NCBI GenBank assembly: GCA_937911965.1
Contig: CALDPL010000509.1
Span: forward strand, 1-12,999
Length of the DNA stretch: 12,999 nucleotides
Direction of reading: 5' to 3'
DNA from: an uncultured Allomuricauda sp.
GTDB lineage: Bacteria; Bacteroidota; Bacteroidia; Flavobacteriales; Flavobacteriaceae
Each line of letters begins with the position of its first letter. The stretch's first letter is position 1. Positions 1 to 7,397 of this stretch are shown here, piece by piece. The notes beneath the pieces were generated by a model. It saw nothing but the letters and a program-made list of their open reading frames with translations. It did not search any database and was not told the DNA's origin. The translations under genes were made by a program, and so were the position numbers.

Positions 1-280
1 GTGATGAATGTGTTTTACGCTCCTTTGTATAAAAACTGTCCAATTTGGGTATGCCCTTGAATTGGCTTAGTTTTTCCGTATAAAATTTCGGGTATTTTAA
101 GGAGTCGGCAACTAGGGGGCGCAACACATCAACGAAGTCAGCCTCGAAATTTTCATCAAAAATTTTCTGTTTTAGCTGTACTTGGATTACGGGACTTTCA
201 TGATCCTTACCACACCCGCAAGGCAATAACACTAGGGGGAAAATGAAAATAATTGACCTTCGCTCTTGCAGGTGCATCAT
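1..280 (-). CDS. Partial exported protein (N-terminus, possible lipoprotein), function unknown
   Basis: An open frame on the minus strand starts at tandem ATG codons (first one at 280) and runs off the left edge, giving 93 residues without a stop. The N-terminus has a short charged stretch (QERR), a hydrophobic core of about 12 residues (IIFIFPLVLL) and then Pro-Cys-Gly-Cys-Gly at 20-24, followed by a polar chain. This looks like a type II (lipoprotein) signal, with Cys23 after Gly22 as the better lipidation candidate. The lipobox is poor, so plain secretion or membrane anchoring is possible. The remainder (for example PKFYTEKLSQFKGIPKLDSF) matches no family I recognise. The codon content is normal for the region and the frame stays open to the edge, which supports a real gene. 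The C-terminal part is outside the window. Confidence 0.6.
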   Translation of the reverse strand, partial: MMHLQERRSIIFIFPLVLLPCGCGKDHESPVIQVQLKQKIFDENFEADFVDVLRPLVADSLKYPKFYTEKLSQFKGIPKLDSFYTKERKTHSS

Positions 281-536
281 TGTTTTTAAACTCGGTACTA
301 TTGAGTATCAATCCATTGAATGTTTAAATTAGAAAAATTTTTTAAGAAACCATGTTTTTCAACTTTAAGCAAAACCCTGAAGGTCGCTTAATGGAGATTC
401 TGGATTCCCTTTCCGACCCTCCGAAGGTCTCTGCGCCCTTGTACCCTCTTGTTCGATAAACCCTTATTATAGCGCTTAATTGGGGAATCTGTTCTCCATG
501 GAATGATTTTTCATGGGCAAATGCAATCGATATGCC
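281..536. other. Intergenic region, no gene recognised
   Basis: This gap separates the partial exported protein from the stop of the acyltransferase gene. The part next to the exported protein (about 300-350) is AT-rich, as expected for a promoter, but I could not find a convincing TTTG / TAnnTTTG pair. The minus frame that follows the acyltransferase TAG stays open for about 60 codons to a TAA near 350. It has no start codon and no recognisable protein features, so I treat it as chance. I see no clear terminator hairpin. Confidence 0.5.
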
Positions 537-1649
537 CTACCGCTGTTTCAAAGTGTTGTCTGATTCGTTCCATTGGGTCGCAACGTTGTTCAAAGGACCT
601 TTCCCTTTCAGTCCAAACAAAGGCCTGATTACATTGACCCTACGGATGACCAATTCGTACAAGGCGAAACAACCGACCAGGGTGAATGCCAAAAGTAACA
701 CGAATTTCAAGGGGATCGAAATATGCAGGGGGAATATGATCGTTGCCCCCAAATACAGTACGACCATATGGACAATGTATACGGGGTATGCCGCCCGGCT
801 CAAATAGCTCAGGGTCCGGCCGGGACGATTCAGGTATTTATGGCCGAAAGCCAAGACCGATAGGATCCAACAATGGGACTCAATGGCGAGCAGAAGATTT
901 GGCGCAAAGGATTGGAAATGGACCAACCGGAAGACATAGAATACCACGGCGAGTACCAAAAACATCCACCTCCATTTCAGGACCATATCCCAAAAGGATC
1001 GGCCCGCCAACACATAGCAGAACCCAAAGAAAAAGGCCAGCAGACCCAAAAAGAACCCATGCCAGGTCATCGCATACATTTCAAAGGGCCTGGGATCGAG
1101 AATCCATGCCTCCGACATAAAGGCCGCCAGGACCGGCAGGTGCCCCAACGGGGTACGCATCATTCGTTTTATGCCTTTTGCCAGGGGTCCGTCCTCATTT
1201 CCTTTCAAATAAAAGAAAAGGGGCAACAGGATAAGGACATACAAAAAGATGTTGCCCAAGAACCAAAGGTGGCCCGTATGGACCGAATAGGCCGTGTCAA
1301 ATCCATAATGGTCTTGCCAGAGGTATACGTGCAGGGGGACGATGAAAAAATATCCGAACAGATAGGGAAGCAAAATCCTCCTGGAACGCTCTTGGATCAG
1401 TTGTTTCCAGCTTCTGTTGCGCATGGCAAAATAGACCCCCATGCCCGATACGGTGAACAATAGGGGAATGCGCCAAATGTTCAACATGGTCATGGGAACC
1501 CACAGGGATTCCCACGACTCTTCCAAGGTGATGAACCCGATCATAATGCCCCAAGGTTGAAAACCAATGGCGATGTGGTAGACCAAGAGCAGGCCGATCG
1601 CGATCACCCTGATCCAATCGATATCGTGTCGTCTGTTGGATGTTTCCAT
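537..1649 (-). CDS. Acyltransferase 3 family membrane protein (OpgC/MdoC-like)
   Basis: A 370-aa integral-membrane protein of the acyltransferase 3 family (PF01757), closest in style to the OpgC/MdoC branch that transfers acyl groups to glycans across the inner membrane. Visible landmarks, numbered from the chosen start: the N-terminal helix with DIDWIRVIAIGLLLVYH, which carries the family's conserved His (about H25); the FTVSGMGVYFA segment near 65-76; the basic RSRRILLPY motif near 88-96 with the conserved Arg; HTGHLWFLGNIFLY near 124-137; and a late AYPVYIVHM helix near 287-295. About ten hydrophobic segments are present. The first in-frame start-like codon is TTG at 1661, but ATG at 1649 (METSNRRHD) leaves a normal short cytoplasmic leader and is preferred. 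The gene begins 16 bases after the stop of the ankyrin gene, so the two form an operon. The substrate cannot be read from the sequence. The last 20 or so residues look non-conserved. Confidence 0.9.
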   Translation of the reverse strand: METSNRRHDIDWIRVIAIGLLLVYHIAIGFQPWGIMIGFITLEESWESLWVPMTMLNIWRIPLLFTVSGMGVYFAMRNRSWKQLIQERSRRILLPYLFGYFFIVPLHVYLWQDHYGFDTAYSVHTGHLWFLGNIFLYVLILLPLFFYLKGNEDGPLAKGIKRMMRTPLGHLPVLAAFMSEAWILDPRPFEMYAMTWHGFFLGLLAFFFGFCYVLAGRSFWDMVLKWRWMFLVLAVVFYVFRLVHFQSFAPNLLLAIESHCWILSVLAFGHKYLNRPGRTLSYLSRAAYPVYIVHMVVLYLGATIIFPLHISIPLKFVLLLAFTLVGCFALYELVIRRVNVIRPLFGLKGKGPLNNVATQWNESDNTLKQR

Positions 1650-1665
1650 GTTCCGATCCAACTTC

Positions 1666-2247
1666 TTATTTCAACATTGCCGCGATTTCCGGCCGGGTTT
1701 TCTCCAAATGGGCATGGTCCAGCTTGAGTCCCATGGGTTCCAGCATTTTGCCCATCATATCGTAGCTGCCCTTTACCTCGTCATAGGGTGCCAACACCGA
1801 CTCATAGGCCGTGGCCCCGTAGTTGTTCCGTATCGTTTTGTCCACTCCTGCGTCCAACAACATCCTTACGATGTCCGGCCGACAGAAAAAAGCGGCCGAA
1901 ATGAGTGCCGTGGACCCGTCGTTGTTCTGGAAATCCAAGTCGGCTCCCGCCTCGATCAATAACTTGGCCATGTCGGGCTTGCCAAAAACGGCAGCAGATA
2001 TCAAGGGGCTTGAACCCCCAAAGGGATCCTTTTCATTCAGATTGGTGCCTGCGAGGATATGTTGCTCCAAGGCCTCCCTGTCCTGGGTGATCACTGCCAT
2101 ATGGATATCGACCGCCGGCGCCTTTACCCCGCCCCCGGAATTGTTGGAAGAACCATCCCTTCCTTTGCAGGCAACTGTCAAAAGAAGAATGGAAAAGAAA
2201 AGGATAACTGTAATGGTTTGTCGCAGATTGATGTGTGTTGTTTTCAT
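1666..2247 (-). CDS. Ankyrin-repeat lipoprotein
   Basis: A 193-aa protein with an N-terminal signal (ITVILFFSILLLTVAC) ending in a lipobox-like TVAC with Cys27, then a Ser/Gly/Asn-rich linker to about residue 42. Two clear ankyrin repeats follow, at about 77-109 (SPLISAAVFGKPDMAKLLIE, then AGADLDFQNND) and about 110-142 (STALISAAFFCRPDIVRMLL, then DAGVDKTIRNN). A weaker repeat lies before them (about 46-76) and a capping repeat after (143-175). Ankyrin stacks mediate protein-protein contacts. As a predicted periplasm-facing lipoprotein this one would bind a partner at the envelope, but the partner is unknown. It is the first gene of the operon with the acyltransferase and is divergent from the membrane-bound regulator at 2444, with a 196-bp shared upstream region. 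Confidence 0.88.
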   Translation of the reverse strand: MKTTHINLRQTITVILFFSILLLTVACKGRDGSSNNSGGGVKAPAVDIHMAVITQDREALEQHILAGTNLNEKDPFGGSSPLISAAVFGKPDMAKLLIEAGADLDFQNNDGSTALISAAFFCRPDIVRMLLDAGVDKTIRNNYGATAYESVLAPYDEVKGSYDMMGKMLEPMGLKLDHAHLEKTRPEIAAMLK

Positions 2248-2412
2248 GTTTTTGTTCCTTTTGTTTTATGGATTGATTTCAATGCCGTAAAGGTTAAATT
2301 ATCCCACAAGGTGGATTTAACAGTTTTGACGCCAAATGCATCAAGTTTGGAGAATGTCCTATAAATAATGGGGAATCGATATAAATTATGACGCAGATGT
2401 CAATACATGGAA

Positions 2413-2420
2413 TATATTTG
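2413..2420 (+). promoter_or_regulatory. Candidate -7 element for the transmembrane regulator
   Basis: TATATTTG matches the Bacteroidota -7 consensus TAnnTTTG exactly and lies 23 bases before the ATG at 2444, in the AT-rich divergent region shared with the ankyrin gene. No exact TTTG is found at the expected -33 distance; the nearest resemblance is TATG at 2387-2390. The assignment therefore rests on the -7 box only. I could not find a good element for the opposite (ankyrin) direction. Confidence 0.35.
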
Positions 2421-2443
2421 TTTTAAAGAATGCCATCACGACC

Positions 2444-4507
2444 ATGCCCGATCTGCACGCAGATACAAACGATTTAATAGGTCGGATCACCACCATTATT
2501 GAGGAAAATCTATCCAATGAGCGGTTCGGGGTGTCCGAGCTGGCCCATGTATTGAACATGAGCCGGTCAAACCTCCTGCGCAAGGTGAAGCATTCGACCA
2601 AGCTATCCGCAAGCCAGCTCATCAGACAGCTGCGCCTCGAGCGCGGCATGGAGCTTTTGCGGACCACCTCCTTGACCGTTTCCCAGGTATCCCATCAGGT
2701 GGGCTTTGGAAGCACTTCCTATTTCATAAAATGTTTTCGTGAGCATTACGGTTATCCGCCCGGGGAGGCCAATAAAAGGAGCAGCACTGAAAACGGCACC
2801 GATCCCGGGTTTCAGCCCCGACGAAAACGGTGGCAACCGGTCTTTTGGATCCTGGGCATTGTCGCCCTGATTGCCATTGGAATCTTGGTTCAATACGCCC
2901 GGCCCTCAAAAGTTGCCCCATCCCAGGAAAAATCAATAGCGGTCCTGCCCTTTAAAAATGACAGCAACGACTCCACCAACCTGTACCTGATCAATGGGCT
3001 GATGGAGGCCACACGCAACAACCTCCAAAAAATCAAGGACCTGAGGGTCATCAGCCGTACTTCCAGTGAGAAATACCGAAACTCCCTTAAATCCATTCCC
3101 GAGATGGCCGAGGAATTGAACGTGAACTATTTTGTGGAGGGAAGTGGGCAGAAGATCGGGAACCGACTGTTGTTGAACATAAAATTGATCGATGCCTCCA
3201 GCGATGGACATCTATGGGCCAGGCAATACCGACGGGAGGCCAACGACATTTTCCAGCTCCAGCAAGAGGTCGCGAAGGACATTGCCAATGAAATCCAGGC
3301 CATAGTCACCCAGGAAGAAGTACGGCAAATTGAAAAGAAACCCACGGAGAATTTGGCGGCCTATGATCAATTCCTCAAGGGATTGGATTTGCTTCATCAA
3401 GGCGGTCGAGAAAATCTGGAGGGCTCAATTGACCATTTTGAAAAGGCGATCGGATTGGACGGGGGATTTGCACTTGCCCATGCCTGTGCCGCCATTGCCT
3501 GTTACTATTTGGATATTTTTCAAACCCAAAAAGAACATACAGATCAAATAGCCCTATATGCCGACAATGCATTGCTCCACGACCCGACCCTTCCCGAAAG
3601 CCTGATCGCAAAGGCCCTGTTCTATGCGCATAAACAGGAATACCAGTCGGCCATCCCCTATTTTGAGAAAGCACTGGAGTACAATCCAAACTCCATTTTG
3701 GCCATTAATTTTCTATCCGATTTCTACAACTGGTACGTACCCAATACCACCAAATATTTGGAGTATGCCCTCAAAGGGGTACAATTGGATGCAGCGGCAC
3801 ATGATTCCATTACCATGAGTCTCAACTACCTGCACCTTAGCAATGCCCTGGTCCAAACGGGGTTTCTGGAGAGGTCCCACCAATACATTGACAAATCATT
3901 GGACTACAATCCGGAAAATTCCTTTTCCATATGGGTCAAGGCCGTGCTGATGCTCGTCGGGGAAAAGAACAACACCGAGCAGAGCCTGCAGTTGATGCGC
4001 GACGCCTTGGAAAAGGATTCGTCCCAGTTGCACCTCTTGCAGGAAATTGGAAAAATTTACCACTATGAAGGGGATGATGAAAATGCCAATCGCTACTACA
4101 AACGGTTCATAGAGCTCAGGAAGACTTCGCAACTGGAAGTGTTTCAACAAGTAGATCTGACCATAGCCACCGTACTCTCCAAAATGGGATTGGAAAAAGA
4201 GGCGGAAAACTATGTGGCCAGTTTCAAGGAATTTGCGGACAATGATCAATCCATATACAAGCATATGCATTTGGCCATGTACCATTTGTACCAAAAGAAT
4301 TCCCAAAAGGCAATGGAACACCTGAAACTGTTCGCGCAGGAGGACAATTATCAATACTGGATCCTGCTGTTGCCCCAGGACCCCATAATGGACCCCATAC
4401 GCAACCATCCCGATTTCAAGGATGTGATAAACACCATAGAGTCCAAGTTCTGGGACAGGCATCGTGAAATCAAGGCCTCCCTGGAGGAGAAAGGGCTATT
4501 GGATTGA
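2444..4507 (+). CDS. Transmembrane transcriptional regulator: AraC-type HTH, membrane helix, TolB/FlgO-like domain, TPR repeats
   Basis: A 687-aa protein with four parts. Residues 12-107 form an AraC-type DNA-binding domain with two helix-turn-helix units: FGVSELAHVLNMSRSNLLRK (28-47), then LTVSQVSHQVGFGSTSYFIK (77-96) continuing to FREHYGYPPGE. A basic linker (RRKRW) leads to one membrane helix at 131-150. Residues 163-262 (KSIAVLPFKNDS to DGHLWARQY) resemble the TolB N-terminal / FlgO-like domain often found before TPRs in Bacteroidota regulators. About 300-640 is a TPR array (for example YQSAIPYFEKALEYNPNSI, 400-418). The expected topology is DNA-binding domain in the cytoplasm and the TolB/TPR part in the periplasm, as in CadC/ToxR-like one-component regulators. 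It is the only plus-strand gene and is divergent from the ankyrin/acyltransferase operon, which may be its target. Its last 12 bp overlap the convergent DUF4199 gene. The signal sensed is unknown. Confidence 0.9.
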   Translation: MPDLHADTNDLIGRITTIIEENLSNERFGVSELAHVLNMSRSNLLRKVKHSTKLSASQLIRQLRLERGMELLRTTSLTVSQVSHQVGFGSTSYFIKCFREHYGYPPGEANKRSSTENGTDPGFQPRRKRWQPVFWILGIVALIAIGILVQYARPSKVAPSQEKSIAVLPFKNDSNDSTNLYLINGLMEATRNNLQKIKDLRVISRTSSEKYRNSLKSIPEMAEELNVNYFVEGSGQKIGNRLLLNIKLIDASSDGHLWARQYRREANDIFQLQQEVAKDIANEIQAIVTQEEVRQIEKKPTENLAAYDQFLKGLDLLHQGGRENLEGSIDHFEKAIGLDGGFALAHACAAIACYYLDIFQTQKEHTDQIALYADNALLHDPTLPESLIAKALFYAHKQEYQSAIPYFEKALEYNPNSILAINFLSDFYNWYVPNTTKYLEYALKGVQLDAAAHDSITMSLNYLHLSNALVQTGFLERSHQYIDKSLDYNPENSFSIWVKAVLMLVGEKNNTEQSLQLMRDALEKDSSQLHLLQEIGKIYHYEGDDENANRYYKRFIELRKTSQLEVFQQVDLTIATVLSKMGLEKEAENYVASFKEFADNDQSIYKHMHLAMYHLYQKNSQKAMEHLKLFAQEDNYQYWILLLPQDPIMDPIRNHPDFKDVINTIESKFWDRHREIKASLEEKGLLD

Positions 4508-4993
4508 GGAACCGGCCTTTGATCGGATAAAAATCATCGCAATGGCCGAGGTCACGAGTCCGAAGATGAAAATGAAAACGGCAGAGTTGATTGCATAGTT
4601 TTCATAGTTGAAATTGGCCTCGGCCTCGGCAGCGGTCTTGAAATAACCCAATTCAACCGAGCGTTTAATCACATTTGGAAAGTATTCGGGGGAGATGACA
4701 TAGGAGATCACCCATTGCACCAAGGGTGCCAACAAGGCAATGAAGATCGAGAGGACGATGCCGCAGACCAAGCCCTGTCCATAACTCATGGTCCCTGAAT
4801 GAAAACTTTTCTTTTTGTCCTTCAAGGCCAGGACCAACACCCAAATGGCCGGCAGGTAAAATAGGTTGGTAAGGTACAGATGGTAGTCAATATTCCTTCC
4901 GTGCAGTCCGAAAAGCTTCTCCAATAGCATCCAAAGCAGGCTCACCACGGAAAAGATGAGGGCCCATTTGATTTCAATCTTGAGGTTTTTCAT
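4496..4993 (-). CDS. DUF4199 family membrane protein
   Basis: A 165-aa protein with the layout of the Bacteroidota-specific DUF4199 family: an N-terminal helix (about 9-28, IKWALIFSVVSLLWMLLEKL), a second helix (40-57), the family's short polar turn with FHSGTMSYGQGLVCGIV (64-80) leading into a long helix to about 100, an amphipathic stretch with EAEANFNYENYAI, and a final helix (136-157). No function is established for the family. The ATG at 4993 lies 20 bp inside the end of the upstream DUF1801 gene, so it should be translated by coupling to that gene. Its 3' end overlaps the convergent regulator gene by 12 bp, leaving no room for a terminator between them. Confidence 0.85.
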   Translation of the reverse strand: MKNLKIEIKWALIFSVVSLLWMLLEKLFGLHGRNIDYHLYLTNLFYLPAIWVLVLALKDKKKSFHSGTMSYGQGLVCGIVLSIFIALLAPLVQWVISYVISPEYFPNVIKRSVELGYFKTAAEAEANFNYENYAINSAVFIFIFGLVTSAIAMIFIRSKAGSSIQ

Positions 4994-5408
4994 ACTTGGA
5001 GTTCAAAAAATCGATGGTCGATCGCATCAGCTCCTTAAGGACTTCCACATCGATGTCGGACAGTTTTTTGACATAGATACAGGCTTTTCCCATTTTGAAT
5101 TTGCCCAGGGCCTTGAGCAGTTCATCCTGCCCCTCGCAGCCTGAATAAACATAAAGGGATATGGCAGCCTTTCTCGGGGAAAATCCAACCAAGGGCCAAT
5201 CGCCATGTTGACGGCTCCTTTCGGATTTGTAATGGTATTGTCCAAAACCAATGATCGATGGCCCCCACATCTTGGGTGGGTGACCCGTAAATTCCTGCAT
5301 GATCTCGAGCAACTCAAAGCTGTCCTTTTTCTTTTGTTCCGTATCCGCAAAGGAATTGATGAATTCCCTGACATCGGCTTCGGTCCGTTTTGTTTTTATC
5401 TCTGCCAT
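4974..5408 (-). CDS. DUF1801 (YdhG-like) protein, copy 1
   Basis: A 144-aa soluble protein of the DUF1801 family (PF08818). Diagnostic parts are the N-terminal helix (ADVREFINSFAD), the core from about 45 to 88 (PKMWGPSIIGFGQYHYKS, a short charged loop, DWPLVGFSPRKAAISLYVYS) and the C-terminal segment LGKFKMGKACIYVKKLSDID (101-120), which packs the closing strand and helix. Family members have a fold likened to frataxin, and Bacillus subtilis YdhG/Fra is described as an iron chaperone. No such role can be inferred here because the acidic residues were not compared. It is upstream of and overlaps the DUF4199 gene by 20 bp, implying co-translation. A second, only distantly similar DUF1801 gene lies 250 bp upstream. 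A candidate promoter is at 5503-5537. Confidence 0.87.
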   Translation of the reverse strand: MAEIKTKRTEADVREFINSFADTEQKKKDSFELLEIMQEFTGHPPKMWGPSIIGFGQYHYKSERSRQHGDWPLVGFSPRKAAISLYVYSGCEGQDELLKALGKFKMGKACIYVKKLSDIDVEVLKELMRSTIDFLNSKYEKPQD

Positions 5409-5656
5409 GGTAGTTTCGCTTTGGATGGGTCGGCCAAAGGGAAGTCCGCAATCATGCCCGATGCACTATCCCTGAGAACCACGACTTATTTATCCTTCCC
5501 AATAAATGTAGCACTTAATTTCCTTCTGCCGTCAAAGAAAGGTTTTTGGTTCAGCCTCCCTCCCTGGGGCGCTCCCGTTGGAATTGCCGATATCAGGCTG
5601 CAAATTTGCGAAAACACATAGCATCGATTTTCCGATGGGGATTCAAACGGTTCGTT
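5409..5656. other. Intergenic region between the two DUF1801 genes
   Basis: No gene is recognised here on either strand. A plus-strand frame crosses it but is mainly the shadow of copy 1. The region holds the candidate minus-strand promoter at 5503-5537. The half nearer copy 2 (5640-5656) is short and has no hairpin that I would call a terminator. Confidence 0.5.
5503..5537 (-). promoter_or_regulatory. Candidate Bacteroidota promoter for the DUF1801-DUF4199 operon
   Basis: Read on the minus strand, TTTG (plus 5534-5537) is followed after 22 bases by TACATTTA (plus 5503-5510), one mismatch from TAnnTTTG. The spacing is within the range seen for -33/-7 promoters of this phylum. Transcription would start near 5496, leaving a leader of roughly 90 bases before the ATG at 5408. 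The match is moderate and such short motifs can arise by chance. Confidence 0.35.
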
Positions 5657-6091
5657 TCACACACTTTGCGTCCCTTTTGAAAGGGCTTCTCCTATGGCTG
5701 CCTCCAGTATGGGAAGGTTTATGTCCTTGAGGGCTTTGAATTTAATGCAATATCCCGTTACACTGGCCTTGCCGATTGTTTTTCCATAGGTATTGGGCAA
5801 ATACGTTTTGTCGTCAATGCCCATGACATAGACAGAAATCCCTGAAGTGTTCGCACTGATTCCAATCTGGTAAAATTCCTTGGTTTTGCCATTGGCATAT
5901 TGCAATGTTTGGGCACCATAGCCAATTTGTGGATTGGAAACAATTTTTCCTTTGTCGTCCTTCCCGTCAAAGAACCATAATATACAGTCTGGCATCACTT
6001 GGAGCATGAGTTGGTGCAAGCGTTCCATGTCGGCACGTTTTGGTTCCGGTTGACCGGCAATATACTTTTGGATCTGTTCTTGTGTTTTCAT
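5657..6091 (-). CDS. DUF1801 (YdhG-like) protein, copy 2
   Basis: A 144-aa soluble protein, also assigned to DUF1801. It has the N-terminal helical pair (IQKYIAGQPEPKRADMERLH and QLMLQVMPDCILWFFDGK), the central IVSNPQIGYGAQTLQYANGK (50-69) with the family's G-Y-G pattern, the strand pair FYQIGISANTSGISVYVMG, and the C-terminal IGKASVTGYCIKFKALKDIN (106-125), equivalent to the GKFKMGKACIYVKKLSDID segment of copy 1. The two copies are similar only in pattern, so this is not a recent duplication. The gene follows the amidohydrolase gene with a 108-bp gap. An 11-base match to the ArsR operator lies 14 bases before its ATG, suggesting possible control by the ArsR protein encoded at 9224-9532 (inference). 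Confidence 0.85.
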   Translation of the reverse strand: MKTQEQIQKYIAGQPEPKRADMERLHQLMLQVMPDCILWFFDGKDDKGKIVSNPQIGYGAQTLQYANGKTKEFYQIGISANTSGISVYVMGIDDKTYLPNTYGKTIGKASVTGYCIKFKALKDINLPILEAAIGEALSKGTQSV

Positions 6092-6104
6092 GTGATTCTG
6101 TGAT

Positions 6105-6115
6105 AGGTTGCACTT
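6105..6115 (+). promoter_or_regulatory. Possible ArsR half-site upstream of DUF1801 copy 2
   Basis: AGGTTGCACTT on the plus strand is identical to an 11-base part of the ArsR operator (minus-strand reading of 9576-9586), including the whole GGTTGCA arm. It is preceded by GAT, giving GATAGGTT, as in the other operator arm. The inverted partner arm is missing here, so this is a single half-site at best. It lies between the amidohydrolase stop and the DUF1801 copy 2 start. Confidence 0.3.
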
Positions 6116-6199
6116 TTGAAGAGTTCCCTTTATAGGTTCCCATATGCTGTGTTTTCTTCTTCCCGTGAATATGTCCTTGCCAATTAAAAGAGTAAGCTA

Positions 6200-7390
6200 T
6201 CATTCAACCTTTCCATTCTTCCAAATTAGGTTTATATCCCTTAGTTTCTGCAGATCTTCAAGGGGATTGCCATTGACCAGAAGCATATTGGCCTTGCTGC
6301 CAACTTCCAGGAACCCTACGGGAATTCCCCATACCTTGGCCGGATTGCCGGTCGCTGTTTTTAACACCTCAATGTTGTTTATACCACTTTGGCCATAAAT
6401 AATGAGTTCATTCACCAGGTCATCTCCCCAATTCAGGTCAAGGTTCCCGTTATCGGTCCCGGCCAAGAGGACTATATCGGCTTTGTGGACCCTTTTGATG
6501 ACCTCCCTTAAATCCTCCATGGAAAGGAAATTTTCTTGGGCCCAGGCGGCAAAGGGACCCGCTTCATTTTCGGCAAATAAAATGGCCCTTTCGTTAATTA
6601 GTGCTGTGGGCACTACAAATGCCCCGCTCTCCCTTAGGATGTTCAATTTTTCATCGGTAAGCTCGGAATTGGTCGATAAATACCACAGGTGGACGAATCC
6701 ATCCGGTCTCAGGGGGGCGGCCTGCACAATTTCATCCAGAGAGCCGATATGTACCACGGCCTTCAATCCTTTTGAATGGGTGTAATCAATAATTTTTCTT
6801 ATGGAGTCATAGGGAAGGGATGGCAATCCTTCTGGATTTTCAAACCAGGGGCTCGATTCCTTTATTATCTTGATATAATCAGCACCTTCCCCTATGCGGT
6901 GATCCACGAATTGTTGGACTGAGACCGAATCGTTTATGGTTTCGATCCGTGGAGTGATCTGGGTCGGATGGCCCCCCGGAACCGTGGCCGAAACCCCGGC
7001 CGTATAATAATATGCATGGCCGTTTTCCAGGCCCAACTCCTTCATCCTGCCATCCCTGGACGGATCGCTGGCATGCATGCCCATATTAGCAAGGACTCCC
7101 GCCCTGTAGGCTTCTTTCAAGTGGGAAGCTTCCCAAATGTGGGCGTGGCTGTTCACCATTCCGGGCACAAGGTATTTGCCCGTGCCATCGATTACGGAAT
7201 CCGATACCAGAGGCTTTACGCTTATAGCTGCTATGGAATCGGCGTTGATCGCAAGGTTAACCATGCCCAAATCCCTTTCCCCATCGAACAGGCCGACATT
7301 TTGAATTACCAAATCGTAGGTTCGATCGGCGGTACATGCCGCCAGCATCAAAACCCCTAGGCAGCCAAATATGGTTTTTTTCATGATCAT
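6200..7390 (-). CDS. Amidohydrolase-family lipoprotein (imidazolonepropionase/prolidase-like)
   Basis: A 396-aa metal-dependent hydrolase of the amidohydrolase superfamily, exported as a lipoprotein: the signal FGCLGVLMLAAC has a perfect LAAC lipobox with Cys19. A small beta-domain (about 25-72) precedes the TIM barrel. The expected metal ligands are visible: H82 and H84 in NSHAH, K174 in ADYIKIIKE as the likely carboxylated bridging lysine, H214 in KAVVHIG, H234 in GFVHLW, and D313 in AGTDNGN. The C-terminus returns to the beta-domain (GSKANMLLVNGNPLEDL). The set matches the imidazolonepropionase-like / Cc2672 prolidase type, which cleaves amide or dipeptide bonds; the substrate is not predictable. 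ATG at 7390 is given; ATG at 7384 (MKKTIFG) is equally good. It starts 7 bases after the stop of the NTF2-like lipoprotein gene, so they form an operon. Confidence 0.9.
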   Translation of the reverse strand: MIMKKTIFGCLGVLMLAACTADRTYDLVIQNVGLFDGERDLGMVNLAINADSIAAISVKPLVSDSVIDGTGKYLVPGMVNSHAHIWEASHLKEAYRAGVLANMGMHASDPSRDGRMKELGLENGHAYYYTAGVSATVPGGHPTQITPRIETINDSVSVQQFVDHRIGEGADYIKIIKESSPWFENPEGLPSLPYDSIRKIIDYTHSKGLKAVVHIGSLDEIVQAAPLRPDGFVHLWYLSTNSELTDEKLNILRESGAFVVPTALINERAILFAENEAGPFAAWAQENFLSMEDLREVIKRVHKADIVLLAGTDNGNLDLNWGDDLVNELIIYGQSGINNIEVLKTATGNPAKVWGIPVGFLEVGSKANMLLVNGNPLEDLQKLRDINLIWKNGKVE

Positions 7391-7397
7391 TGTGGTT

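Noticed and set aside
351..536. Open minus frame of about 60 codons directly after the acyltransferase TAG (possible readthrough extension).
   Set aside because: It has no start codon and no recognisable motif, and the acyltransferase already ends with a complete final membrane segment plus a tail. It is most likely chance.
873..1463. 196-aa plus-strand frame opposite the acyltransferase.
   Set aside because: It is rich in Lys, Gln, Arg and Pro without folded-protein features, and lies antisense to a clear membrane protein gene. It is a shadow frame.
3896..4462. 188-aa minus-strand frame opposite the TPR part of the regulator.
   Set aside because: Its hydrophobic composition is the antisense image of the TPR coding sequence, and it shows no domain.
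5967..6203. Minus-strand 78-aa frame beginning in an ATGA overlap with the amidohydrolase stop.
   Set aside because: More than half of it is the out-of-frame shadow of DUF1801 copy 2, and the first 37 codons show no family features.
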